Assembly: GCF_003813905.1 (NCBI RefSeq) | Contig: NZ_RPFJ01000005.1 | Span: 1-64,000, forward strand | DNA length: 64,000 bases | Reading direction: 5' to 3' | DNA from: Aureibaculum marinum | GTDB taxonomy: Bacteria > Bacteroidota > Bacteroidia > Flavobacteriales > Flavobacteriaceae | Part shown: positions 9,118-17,743 of the stretch, piece after piece | Layout: each line of letters starts with the position of its first letter | How positions within the stretch are numbered: the stretch's first letter is position 1 | Program-made: the position numbers and the translations under genes | Notes under the pieces: generated by a model | What the model was told of the DNA's origin: nothing | Database searches by the model: none | What the model saw: only the letters and a program-made list of their open reading frames with translations

Positions 9118-9151
9118 AAAAAGACCTACAAGATTTAAACCTTGCAGGTCT
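9118..9151 (-). terminator. Intergenic terminator between ilvC and ilvA
   Basis: AGACCTGCAAG pairs with CTTGTAGGTCT (one G-U pair) around a nine-base loop and is followed by five T on the minus strand. It sits about 40 bases before the ilvA start. The 103 bases between it and the ilvC stop contain no Ile-rich leader frame; the only ATG is followed directly by TAA. Confidence 0.65.
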
Positions 9152-9253
9152 GTATTATACGCTCTTGTTAATAAAAAGCAATGAGAGCCTCTGTTAAAAA
9201 TAAAACGTTTTACATATTTATTTTCTTTTTCGGTCTCCGCTTAATTTCTTCTA

Positions 9254-10729
9254 TTATACAATCTTTTTCATTGCAGTCATAGATGCTCTTAAACTTGCAC
9301 CTATTTCTTCAACAGGGTGTTGTCTAATAGATTTATTTACTGCAATTAACTCTTGATTTTCAACACTATTATCTTTACCTTTTCCATAAGGAGTACCTAT
9401 TACATCGATATCAATTTGTTTCATAAAATCAGCTAATAAAGGTTTACAAGCATGATCAAATAAATAACAACCATACTCTGCTGTATCAGAAATAATTCTA
9501 TTCATTTCAAAAAGTTTTTTTCTGGCAATTGTATTTGCAATTAATGGTGTTTCGTGTAAAGATTCGTAATAAGCAGATTCAGGTTTGATACCAGCTTCTG
9601 TCATGGTTTCAAATGCCAATTCTACACCTGATTTTACAAAAGCAACAAGTAACACAGCATTGTCAAAATATTCTTGTTCTGCTATTTTTTCACTTGTATT
9701 TTCAGTTTTTTCAAAAGCAGTTTCACCAGTAGCTTTTCTCCAGGTTAATAAATTTTTATCGTCATTTGCCCAATCTTCCATCATGGTTTTAGAAAAATGA
9801 CCACTCATAATATCGTCCATATGTTTTTGGAAAAGTGGACGCATTATTTCTTTTAATTCTTCAGATAAACTATAAGCTTTTATTTTGGCAGGATTTGACA
9901 ATCTATCCATCATATTTGTAATTCCACCATGTTTTAAAGCTTCAGTAATAGTTTCCCAACCATATTGAATTAGTTTAGAAGCATATCCAGGATCAATTCC
10001 TTTTTCAACCATTTTATCGAAAGATAAAATAGAACCTGTTTGTAACAATCCACATAAAATGGTTTGCTCTCCCATTAAGTCAGATTTTACTTCAGCAACA
10101 AAAGAAGAGTTTAACACTCCGGCTTTGTGACCACCAGTTGCAGCTGCATAAGCTTTTGCTTGTTCAAAACCTTTCCCTTCTGGATCATTCTCTGGATGTA
10201 CAGCAATTAGAGTTGGCACTCCAAATCCTCTTTTATATTCTTCACGAACTTCTGTACCAGGACATTTAGGAGCAACCATAATTACAGTAATATCTTTACG
10301 AATCTCCATGCCTTCTTCTACAATATTAAATCCATGAGAATAAGACAATGTAGCACCTTTTTTCATTAAAGGCATAATTGCTTTTACTACAGCTGTATGT
10401 TGCTTGTCTGGTGTTAAGTTTACAACTAAATCAGCTGTTGGTATTAACTCATCATAAGTACCAACTTTAAAACCATTTTCACTTGCATTTTTAAAAGATG
10501 CTCTTTGTTCTTTAATTGCTCCTTCTCTTAAAGCATATGAAATATCTAACCCTGAATCACGCATATTTAAACCTTGATTCAAGCCTTGTGCACCACAACC
10601 TACAATTACAATTTTTTTACCTTTTAGTGCTTTTACACCTTCAGCAAATTCAGATTGATCCATAAAATCGCATTTCCCTAACTGTTCTAATTGTAATCTT
10701 AATGGAAGTGTGTTAAAATAATTTGTCAT
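9254..10729 (-). CDS. ilvC: Ketol-acid reductoisomerase, long (class II) form
   Basis: NADPH- and Mg-dependent isomerisation and reduction of 2-acetolactate and 2-aceto-2-hydroxybutanoate in valine and isoleucine synthesis. The 491-residue length matches the long, E. coli-like class II enzyme with two C-terminal knotted domains (about 210-345 and 350-490), not the 330-residue class I form. The nucleotide-binding glycine motif is [11 protein letters not shown] (from about residue 43). Conserved acidic metal-site segments such as DLMGEQTIL and the later SGVELAFE repeat are present. It follows ilvN by 125 bases and ends just before an intrinsic terminator. Confidence 0.95.
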   Translation of the reverse strand: MTNYFNTLPLRLQLEQLGKCDFMDQSEFAEGVKALKGKKIVIVGCGAQGLNQGLNMRDSGLDISYALREGAIKEQRASFKNASENGFKVGTYDELIPTADLVVNLTPDKQHTAVVKAIMPLMKKGATLSYSHGFNIVEEGMEIRKDITVIMVAPKCPGTEVREEYKRGFGVPTLIAVHPENDPEGKGFEQAKAYAAATGGHKAGVLNSSFVAEVKSDLMGEQTILCGLLQTGSILSFDKMVEKGIDPGYASKLIQYGWETITEALKHGGITNMMDRLSNPAKIKAYSLSEELKEIMRPLFQKHMDDIMSGHFSKTMMEDWANDDKNLLTWRKATGETAFEKTENTSEKIAEQEYFDNAVLLVAFVKSGVELAFETMTEAGIKPESAYYESLHETPLIANTIARKKLFEMNRIISDTAEYGCYLFDHACKPLLADFMKQIDIDVIGTPYGKGKDNSVENQELIAVNKSIRQHPVEEIGASLRASMTAMKKIV

Positions 10730-10854
10730 TTTTAAATACTTTATTTAGTGTTTGATTTATTCTTTTTGTGTTTTCTCAGTATCTTCTGTAAAATTAATTT
10801 CATAAAGGCATCTATTTAATCCAATTTTTATGGTAGTAAATGCTGCCTAACAAT

Positions 10855-11376
10855 TTAATTAATTTCTTGTAATAATTCTGAAATTGCCATCTGTGACCTA
10901 GAAACTGCAATACGACCAGAACGCACAAATTGCATTAACCCATATGGTTTTAATTTATCATACATATTGTCAATTTCCTCTTTAAGACCTGATGCTTCTA
11001 TTACAAAATAATCTGGTGTAACTGTAACAATACTAGCTCTTCTAAATTTTAATCGTTTTTGAAGATCTTCATCATAAAGATGTTTTGACGATATTTTAAA
11101 TAAAGCTGTTTCTTGATAAATAATTTCGTCTTCGGTATGAGAATACGCTCTTATTACCTCAATTTGCTTTTCTAATTGACCAATTAATTTATCTGCTTGA
11201 GATTTGGTAATGTTTACCACAAAGGTAAATCGATGCACATCGTCAATTTCAGACTTAGAAACTGTCATACTTTCAATATTAATATGACGTTTCAAAAATA
11301 TCGCCGAAAGGCGATTTAATATGCCTATATTATTTTCAGTATAAACCGAAAATGTAAATTTTTGTATATCTTCCAT
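10855..11376 (-). CDS. ilvN: Acetolactate synthase small (regulatory) subunit
   Basis: Regulatory partner of the IlvB catalytic subunit, known in this family to confer valine feedback control. The 173 residues consist of an N-terminal ACT domain (about 1-80, with NNIGILNRLSAIF and HINIESMTV) and a C-terminal ALS_ss_C domain. It lies 23 bases after ilvB and is almost certainly cotranscribed with it. The length is normal for the short ilvN/ilvH form. Confidence 0.93.
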   Translation of the reverse strand: MEDIQKFTFSVYTENNIGILNRLSAIFLKRHINIESMTVSKSEIDDVHRFTFVVNITKSQADKLIGQLEKQIEVIRAYSHTEDEIIYQETALFKISSKHLYDEDLQKRLKFRRASIVTVTPDYFVIEASGLKEEIDNMYDKLKPYGLMQFVRSGRIAVSRSQMAISELLQEIN

Positions 11377-11399
11377 GTACTTGTTTTATATATTAGGAC

Positions 11400-13133
11400 T
11401 TAACTTAATCTAACATCTGAAACACTAGCTCCAGAAGGAATCATAGGGAACACATTGTCTTCTTTTTCAACATTAACTTCTAAAAAATAAGCTTCTTTAG
11501 AATCCATCATTCTCTGAATAGCATTTGCCAAATCTTCTCTTTTAGATACTCTTTCAGCCTGCATATGATATCCCTTTGCTATTTTTATAAAATCAGGATT
11601 TGTCATTTCAGTTGACGCATATCTTTTATCGAAAAATAATTGTTGCCACTGACGTACCATTCCTAAAAAGTCATTGTTTAAAACAACTATTTTAACAGGC
11701 ACTTTGGTTTGAAAGATTGTACCCAATTCTTGAATGGTCATTTGTACACTTCCATCACCAATAATTGCTACCACTTCTCTATCTGGTTGCCCCATTTTAG
11801 CACCAATAGCTGCTGGCAACGCAAAACCCATTGTACCTAAACCACCTGAAGTTACATTACTTTTAGATGAATTAAATTTAGCATATCTACAGGTAATCAT
11901 TTGATGCTGACCTACATCAGAAACAATAATTGCATCTCCTTTTGAAGTCTCATTAATTTGATTAATAACTTCACCCATAGTTAATGCTTCCTTTTCAGGA
12001 TATAAATCTTTTTTAATTACTTTTTCAAATTCTATTGCATCATATTCTTTAAATTTTTGCATCCAATCTGAAAAAGAATTTTTATTGATTTTTGGTAAAA
12101 TTTTTGCTAACGTTTCTTTGACATCACCTAATACAGCAACATCTGTTTTTACATTCTTATCAACTTCTGCCGGATCAATTTCAAAATGAATAACCTTTGC
12201 TTGTTTTGCATACGTATTTAAATCTCCCGTAACACGGTCGTCAAAACGCATACCTACAGCGATAAGCACATCACACTCATTAGTTAATTTATTTGGTGCA
12301 TAGTTACCATGCATACCAACCATACCAACATTAAGATTATGATCTGATGGTAAGGCTGACAATCCTAAAATTGTCCATGCTGAAGGAAATCCTCCTTTTT
12401 CTATAAAAGCCTTAAATTCCTTTTCTGCTTTCCCTAAAATTACACCTTGACCAAATACAACTAATGGTTTTTTAGCATTGTTTATAATTTCTGCAGCAGC
12501 ATCTAAATCTTGTTCTTTCACTTCTGGTACTGCTTTATAACTACGTACCTTAGTACATTTTTTATAATCAAAATCTAATGTATCAAATTGGGCATTTTTT
12601 GTAATATCTATTAACACAGGACCTGGTCTACCAGAACGAGCGATATAAAATGCTTTTGCCATAATTTCTGGAATTTCAGAAGCCTTAGTTATTTGATAAT
12701 TCCACTTGGTTACTGGCATAGAAATACCAATAATATCGGTTTCTTGAAAAGCATCTGAACCTAACAATTGTTTTGTCACTTGACCTGTAATGCAAACCAA
12801 CGGTGTTGAGTCTATTTGTGCATCAGCAATACCTGTAACCAAATTGGTAGCTCCTGGACCTGATGTTGCTATAGCTACACCTACTTTACCAGTTACTCTA
12901 GCGTAACCTTGGGCAGAATGTGTAGCTCCCTGTTCGTGACGCGTTAATACATGATGCAGTTTGTCTTGATATTTATAAAGTTCGTCGTAAACTGGCATAA
13001 TTGCTCCACCTGGATAGCCATAAATTAAATCGACTCCTTCTTCTAATAAACATCTTATAACGGCTTCTGCACCGGAAATATTAACTTTTTTAGAAGTTTC
13101 TGTTTTTTTAACAGTTTGAGTTTCTGTATTCAT
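11400..13133 (-). CDS. ilvB: Acetolactate synthase large (catalytic) subunit
   Basis: Thiamine-diphosphate and FAD enzyme that condenses pyruvate with pyruvate or 2-oxobutanoate. The three-domain TPP fold spans 577 residues. Glu67 in TRHEQGA activates the cofactor, and the TPP/Mg motif starts at GDGS (459-462) and runs to the NN of VVLNNDF. The TRFDDR-like GMRFDDR (near 295-300) is typical of acetohydroxyacid synthases. The first 15 residues are Thr/Lys-rich and probably not part of the fold. It sits ten bases after ilvD and 23 before ilvN, inside the operon controlled by the attenuator upstream of ilvD. Confidence 0.95.
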   Translation of the reverse strand: MNTETQTVKKTETSKKVNISGAEAVIRCLLEEGVDLIYGYPGGAIMPVYDELYKYQDKLHHVLTRHEQGATHSAQGYARVTGKVGVAIATSGPGATNLVTGIADAQIDSTPLVCITGQVTKQLLGSDAFQETDIIGISMPVTKWNYQITKASEIPEIMAKAFYIARSGRPGPVLIDITKNAQFDTLDFDYKKCTKVRSYKAVPEVKEQDLDAAAEIINNAKKPLVVFGQGVILGKAEKEFKAFIEKGGFPSAWTILGLSALPSDHNLNVGMVGMHGNYAPNKLTNECDVLIAVGMRFDDRVTGDLNTYAKQAKVIHFEIDPAEVDKNVKTDVAVLGDVKETLAKILPKINKNSFSDWMQKFKEYDAIEFEKVIKKDLYPEKEALTMGEVINQINETSKGDAIIVSDVGQHQMITCRYAKFNSSKSNVTSGGLGTMGFALPAAIGAKMGQPDREVVAIIGDGSVQMTIQELGTIFQTKVPVKIVVLNNDFLGMVRQWQQLFFDKRYASTEMTNPDFIKIAKGYHMQAERVSKREDLANAIQRMMDSKEAYFLEVNVEKEDNVFPMIPSGASVSDVRLS

Positions 13134-13143
13134 AATTTATATA

Positions 13144-14817
13144 TTAAAATTCGTCAGTTACGCATCCTTTAGACGCTGACGACACCGTTTTTGCATATTT
13201 GTATAATACTCCTTTACTAAATTTTAAATCGGGTTGTTTCCATTTTGCTTTTCTTTGTTGAAGCTCTTCATCTGAAACTTCTAAAGTAATGCTATTGGTT
13301 TCAGCATCAATAATGATTACATCTCCGTTTTCTACCAAGGCAATTGTACCTCCTTCTTGTGCTTCAGGTGTTATATGTCCAACCACAAAACCATGTGTAC
13401 CGCCTGAGAATCTACCATCAGTAATTAAAGCTACATCTTTACCTAACCCTGCTCCCATAATGGCTGCTGTTGGTTTTAACATTTCTGGCATCCCTGGTCC
13501 TCCTTTCGGACCTTCGTAACGTATAACTACTACATCTCCTTTTTGAACTATACCATCTCTAATACCATCATTTGCATCATATTCACTATCAAATACCCTA
13601 GCTGTACCTTTAAAGCGTAACCCTTCTTTACCTGTTATTTTTGCAACACATCCTTCTTCTGCTAGGTTACCAAACATAATTCGCAAATGTCCGGTAGCTT
13701 TTATTGGGCTTTCTAATGGTTTTATCACATCCTGATCTTTCTCTAAATCTGGAACATCTAATAAGTTTTCTGCTAAAGTTTTACCTGTTACCGTTAAACA
13801 ATCTCCATGTAATAATCCTTTCTTTAAAAGATATTTTAACACTGCAGGAATTCCTCCTACACGATGTACATCTTCCATTAAATATTTACCACTTGGTTTT
13901 AAGTCTGCTAAAAATGGAGTTTCGTCACTAATTCTTTGAAAGTCTGCTAATGTAAATTCAATATTAGCTGCTCTTGCTATGGCCAAAAAGTGTAATACTG
14001 CATTGGTTGAACCTCCCAAAATAGTAACTAAACGTATGGCATTTTCTAATGATTTACGAGTAACGATATCTGAAGGTTTAATGTCTTTTTCAAGTAAAAT
14101 ACGCATCGCTTTTCCTGCTGCAATACTTTCTGCTTCTTTCTCTTTGCTAATTGCAGGATTTGAAGAATTATAAGGCAATGCCATACCCAACGCTTCAATT
14201 GCTGATGCCATAGTATTAGCAGTATACATACCGCCACAAGCTCCAGCTCCTGGAATTGCTTTCTGGATTATCGCTTTGTATTCAGATTCATCCATGGTAC
14301 CTGCTACCTTTTCACCCCATGCTTCAAAGGCTGAAACAATATCTAGTTTTCTATTGTTATGACATCCTGAAGCAATTGTGCCTCCGTATACCAATATGGA
14401 AGGTCGGTTTAATCGTAACATTGCCATTAATGCTCCTGGCATATTTTTATCACAACCTACAACAGTTACCATTCCATCATATGCCATAGCTTGAACTACA
14501 GTTTCCATTGAATCGGCAATTACGTCTCGAGATGGTAACGAAAAACGCATTCCGGGTGTACCCATAGAGATTCCATCACTTACACCAATGGTATTAAAAA
14601 TAAGTCCAACTACATCCGCTTCTTTTGTTCCCTTTTTAACTAATTTAGCTAAATCATTCAAATGCATATTACAAGGATTACCTTCGTACCCTGTACTAGC
14701 AATTCCGACCAAAGGTTTGTTAAAATCTTCTTCACTTAATCCAACTGCATGCAACATAGCTTGTGCTGCTGGTTGAGTATCATCTTGGGTTACAACTCTA
14801 CTATATTTATTAATCAT
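13144..14817 (-). CDS. ilvD: Dihydroxy-acid dehydratase
   Basis: Fe-S enzyme that dehydrates dihydroxy-isovalerate and dihydroxy-methylvalerate, the third common step of valine and isoleucine synthesis. The three cluster cysteines are visible: Cys49 (GNPCNMH), Cys122 (GCDKNMPG) and Cys194 (GACGGMY). GGSTNAVLH and the C-terminal GRFSGGTHG are also present. The 557-residue length is normal. It is the first structural gene of the ilvD-ilvB-ilvN-ilvC operon. About 180 bases separate its start from the attenuator terminator, so the long 5' leader fits attenuation control. Confidence 0.95.
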   Translation of the reverse strand: MINKYSRVVTQDDTQPAAQAMLHAVGLSEEDFNKPLVGIASTGYEGNPCNMHLNDLAKLVKKGTKEADVVGLIFNTIGVSDGISMGTPGMRFSLPSRDVIADSMETVVQAMAYDGMVTVVGCDKNMPGALMAMLRLNRPSILVYGGTIASGCHNNRKLDIVSAFEAWGEKVAGTMDESEYKAIIQKAIPGAGACGGMYTANTMASAIEALGMALPYNSSNPAISKEKEAESIAAGKAMRILLEKDIKPSDIVTRKSLENAIRLVTILGGSTNAVLHFLAIARAANIEFTLADFQRISDETPFLADLKPSGKYLMEDVHRVGGIPAVLKYLLKKGLLHGDCLTVTGKTLAENLLDVPDLEKDQDVIKPLESPIKATGHLRIMFGNLAEEGCVAKITGKEGLRFKGTARVFDSEYDANDGIRDGIVQKGDVVVIRYEGPKGGPGMPEMLKPTAAIMGAGLGKDVALITDGRFSGGTHGFVVGHITPEAQEGGTIALVENGDVIIIDAETNSITLEVSDEELQQRKAKWKQPDLKFSKGVLYKYAKTVSSASKGCVTDEF

Positions 14818-14997
14818 AAAACTTTATATTGATATTGAATACTAATCAAACTTCATTTTGAACATACGAATGTAGTTTTTACGCAAATTATTCTAATGTC
14901 TTATATTATAAATCACATTAAATTCAACGCTTTTATTACAGTGTTACTAACTGATTATAAGTATATTAACTAAACAATTATATTATATTCAATTCAT

Positions 14998-15027
14998 AAA
15001 AAAAACCTTCCAAAAATTAGGAAGGTT
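14998..15027 (-). terminator. Attenuator terminator in the ilvD leader
   Basis: AACCTTCC and GGAAGGTT form an eight-pair stem around an eight-base loop, followed on the minus strand by a run of eight T. It lies after the Ile-rich leader frame and before ilvD. It could also serve as the terminator of the upstream penicillin-acylase gene, but its place just downstream of the leader peptide makes it the natural attenuator. Confidence 0.8.
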
Positions 15028-15058
15028 ATTATTTTATAAAATAATATGACAATCCTAA
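15017..15058 (-). promoter_or_regulatory. Candidate antiterminator of the ilv attenuator
   Basis: Directly after the leader stop codon the minus strand reads TTAGGA (15053-15058). It can pair with TCCTAA (15017-15022), part of which belongs to the terminator stem. Between them lies the perfect palindrome ATTATTTTATAAAATAAT (15028-15045), which would bring the two halves together. A ribosome reaching the stop would cover TTAGGA and permit the terminator. A ribosome stalled on the Ile codons would leave it free. Pairing is read by eye, without energy calculation. Confidence 0.6.
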
Positions 15059-15121
15059 CTACTGCGATTGAATAATCACAATATTAAGAATACCAATATT
15101 TAAACTGTTATCTACTTTCAT
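15059..15121 (-). CDS. Branched-chain amino acid leader peptide of the ilv operon
   Basis: A 20-codon frame with ATG start and TAG stop encodes MKVDNSL followed by NIGILNIVIIQSQ. Nine of 20 residues are Ile, Val or Leu, including five ATT isoleucine codons in the second half. It begins 40 bases after the end of the penicillin-acylase gene and is followed by the antiterminator and terminator described next to it, then ilvD. Leader peptides of this kind sense charged tRNA-Ile/Val/Leu by ribosome stalling in classical attenuation. There is no strong Shine-Dalgarno sequence (AAGAA only), as is usual in Bacteroidota. I could not assign its promoter; the sequence TTGACA overlaps the end of the upstream gene but has no convincing partner box. 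Confidence 0.75.
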   Translation of the reverse strand: MKVDNSLNIGILNIVIIQSQ

Positions 15122-15161
15122 TTCTTGAACAAATGTGATTAAATAATTTTTAAAATCCTAA

Positions 15162-17543
15162 TTAATTGTCAACCTTAAAAACCAATTTTGTTTTAAAACC
15201 TTTAATTTTATCTTCATTTAATAACATAGGGACAAAATCTCCATTAGTATACATTTTTGCTTGGTCTTTATAATGAGGACTTAATACATTACCCGATTGT
15301 CCTGTAGGCAAAATAGTTGTACTATTTTCTATATCAGAAAAATCTATAACTCTACGTGTTGATGGCCCTGCGGTGACTTTATAATATCCTGTACTATCTA
15401 AATTAAATGTTAGATTATTGATAACTTCTGACCCTCCATTAATTTCAAAAGGACCAACATTAAAATATTTTCGTAAAGCGGCAATTTCTCCCATAGGATG
15501 ATTATGTTCTAACGTATGCACTCTATTCCATGTCCATTGTTTTGGTGAGTTACCTAATTGTTTTTCTAAAAAAGAAATAGCATCTTTTATAGATTTGGTA
15601 ACAATATCTCGCTTTGTTTCAACTCTATTTTCAGTAGTAACATCATCCCACCAAATAGAACTATCCTTTGCCATTTGTACTGCATTAATTTTTCTCTGAA
15701 CCCTACTATTCAAAAAAAGTTCAAAGCTTTCTACCATTTCATCTTCAAAGGTATTTCCTAGAAACTCATATAAAAACCGATTATAAATAGTCGGAGCAAC
15801 ACTATTTAGGTGATAACTGCCATCCCAATTTTGTAAAATTTGTATGGCTTTTTTTTCATCATCATTAAAATCTTCTGCTTTTATACTGCTTAATGCATTT
15901 TCAACAATAGTAGGTGTTACAGCACTTGTTACGTCATTTATCATTTCCATTACGTCTTGCTTAGTGAAATCATTTTTAGCTTCAAGAAATTGTACTATCC
16001 GTTTTGCTCGATCTTCTGGTAAATAGTACCCAGGATATAATACTCCAGCAATAGTATCAGGTTGGTTATTCGCGGAATATACATAATTACTTTTAGGGTT
16101 TATAGCCTGCGGATTTTGTGTAAAATCTAAATACTCAATAATTTCATCGCTACCACTTGCCCCATCTAAAATAACTTTTGTATTCACACTATCATTTAAT
16201 TTGTACAATTTAGCAGCAGCAAACCAGGCTATATTATCATCTACATCACCATACATTAAATTTAATCCGGGAGCATGAATTAAAGCTGTTGCCTCTTTAA
16301 AACCATATAACGATTTTGCGTGTGATAAACCATAACAAGCCTCTAACAACTTATTAGGTAATTGTGTATATATCCAACTCATGGCAATAGGTTGTTCATC
16401 TGAAATATGGTCAATAATATCATTCATTATTGGACCATGTTTACTGACCTTAATTTGATAAGAAACAGATTCTGAATTTTTTACTTTTATTTCTTTATCA
16501 ATAACCTTATAGGTTTCATAACCATTTGGCGTTTTGTACTCATTCTCATTTTCAGGATTATTTATTTCAAAATAAAAATCGACATCATCGTTTTCAAACA
16601 TTGTAATTCCATAAGCATAATCTCTGTTATGAGCTAATAATGGAAACGGAGTTAAAGCCAAATTATATCCATACATTTCATAATTCGGGGTTTTAATATG
16701 AGACTGATACCAAACTGAAGGTTGCCCAAATTTAATGTGTGGATCATTAGCTAAAATTACCTTTCCTTTTTTAGTTTTCTTAGCTCCAATGACCCAACTA
16801 TTACTCCCAATAAATGGTTGCACGGGTACATTATTATAAATATCAGTAACGGCTTGGGCTAAATCTTTTTCTAAAATAGGATTTACTTCATTTTTTAGCA
16901 AGGTTGAATTTTTATAAATAGGAATATTCAATTCTTCTAAATAATCTGCTCCCAATTTTTCTTGTATTTCAGTTAATAAGGGGTCTGTTTTATGAGCAAT
17001 TGCAAAACTGAAGGCCATATACCCAAAAACATTATAAACATCGGTTAAAGTATATTCTTCTTTATCTAATCCTAATAAATAAAATTCTATTGGTTTTGGG
17101 CCTTTTTTTATAAATTGATTAATACCATCTAAATAAGCTATTGTTTGTTTATAAGCTTCGGTGTTTTTATCTAAGTTAGCAATGGTTTTTGCAGAAGCTT
17201 CTTCAATACCCAGTCCTGAAAAGAACTTATCAGTTCTAACTAGTTTTTCACCAAATAATTCAGATAATCTGCCAGCTGCTAGACGTCTAATAACTTCCAT
17301 TTGCCAAAGTCTATCTTGGGCATGCACATACCCCAAAGCTCTTCTAGCATCTAATTCATTTTGAGCATAAATATGAGGTACACCATAATCATCATAATAA
17401 ACTTCAACTTTATCAGATAAAGAGGCAAGGTTTAATTCACCTTCATACGTTGGTTTTAGGTGTTGAATAAAGAAATAAGCACATATAACAACTAAAATAA
17501 TGAAGATGATTACATATTTGAGTAATTTTTTAACGATTCGCAT
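15162..17543 (-). CDS. Penicillin acylase family N-terminal nucleophile hydrolase
   Basis: An amidase of the penicillin/AHL acylase superfamily, made as a precursor and cut by itself into two chains. I place the start at the ATG at 17543 (794 residues). From there the protein opens with a basic end and a membrane/signal segment MRIVKKLLKYVIIFIILVV, whereas the 28 codons further upstream look non-coding. The family signature GVPHIYA and HAQDRLWQMEV lie in the alpha chain. The predicted nucleophile is Ser247 in IGSNSWVIGA, just after the Gly-Ser cleavage point, and NDPHI follows. It probably acts in the periplasm. Substrate (beta-lactam, acyl-homoserine lactone or another amide) cannot be told. 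It is monocistronic between the cox terminator and the ilv leader. Confidence 0.85.
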   Translation of the reverse strand: MRIVKKLLKYVIIFIILVVICAYFFIQHLKPTYEGELNLASLSDKVEVYYDDYGVPHIYAQNELDARRALGYVHAQDRLWQMEVIRRLAAGRLSELFGEKLVRTDKFFSGLGIEEASAKTIANLDKNTEAYKQTIAYLDGINQFIKKGPKPIEFYLLGLDKEEYTLTDVYNVFGYMAFSFAIAHKTDPLLTEIQEKLGADYLEELNIPIYKNSTLLKNEVNPILEKDLAQAVTDIYNNVPVQPFIGSNSWVIGAKKTKKGKVILANDPHIKFGQPSVWYQSHIKTPNYEMYGYNLALTPFPLLAHNRDYAYGITMFENDDVDFYFEINNPENENEYKTPNGYETYKVIDKEIKVKNSESVSYQIKVSKHGPIMNDIIDHISDEQPIAMSWIYTQLPNKLLEACYGLSHAKSLYGFKEATALIHAPGLNLMYGDVDDNIAWFAAAKLYKLNDSVNTKVILDGASGSDEIIEYLDFTQNPQAINPKSNYVYSANNQPDTIAGVLYPGYYLPEDRAKRIVQFLEAKNDFTKQDVMEMINDVTSAVTPTIVENALSSIKAEDFNDDEKKAIQILQNWDGSYHLNSVAPTIYNRFLYEFLGNTFEDEMVESFELFLNSRVQRKINAVQMAKDSSIWWDDVTTENRVETKRDIVTKSIKDAISFLEKQLGNSPKQWTWNRVHTLEHNHPMGEIAALRKYFNVGPFEINGGSEVINNLTFNLDSTGYYKVTAGPSTRRVIDFSDIENSTTILPTGQSGNVLSPHYKDQAKMYTNGDFVPMLLNEDKIKGFKTKLVFKVDN

Positions 17544-17670
17544 AAAATAAAGGGATTGTTTATTCAAATATAATGATTTTAGTAAGAATAAATTGGTTAT
17601 CAGTTCTATGGAACTCTGATGGTACAATTTCTAAGATTAAGTCTTAGTTTTATAACATGATAGAAAACAA

Positions 17671-17718
17671 ACTTAAAAAGAAAAACCTCTCCGAATGGAG
17701 AGGTTTTTCTTTTTAAGT
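17671..17718. terminator. Bidirectional terminator after the respiratory operon
   Basis: Two arms of 22 bases are exact reverse complements around a GAAT loop, with a CCTCTCC/GGAGAGG core and AAAAAG/CTTTTT outer part. It ends the minus-strand act-cox operon shortly after the coxA stop. This is the strongest terminator in the window. Confidence 0.92.
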
Positions 17719-17743
17719 ATAAATGTTATGTTGTAATTAGTAT

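Noticed and set aside
9152-9253. Second leader peptide before ilvA
   Set aside because: The only ATG in this gap is followed directly by TAA and no Ile/Val-rich frame exists, although the gap ends in a terminator.
13289-14776. Several plus-strand frames of 60-80 codons opposite ilvD
   Set aside because: They mirror the strongly conserved ilvD reading frame and show no domain, start signal or spacing of their own.
15122-15175. TTGACA-like sequence as the ilv leader promoter
   Set aside because: It overlaps the end of the upstream gene, and the only TAnnTTTG-like partner (CACATTTG) is at the wrong distance, so I did not call it.
17544-17627. Longer N-terminus of the penicillin-acylase protein (28 extra residues)
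   Set aside because: The internal ATG at 17543 begins a normal basic-plus-hydrophobic signal/anchor segment; the extra residues lack family features.
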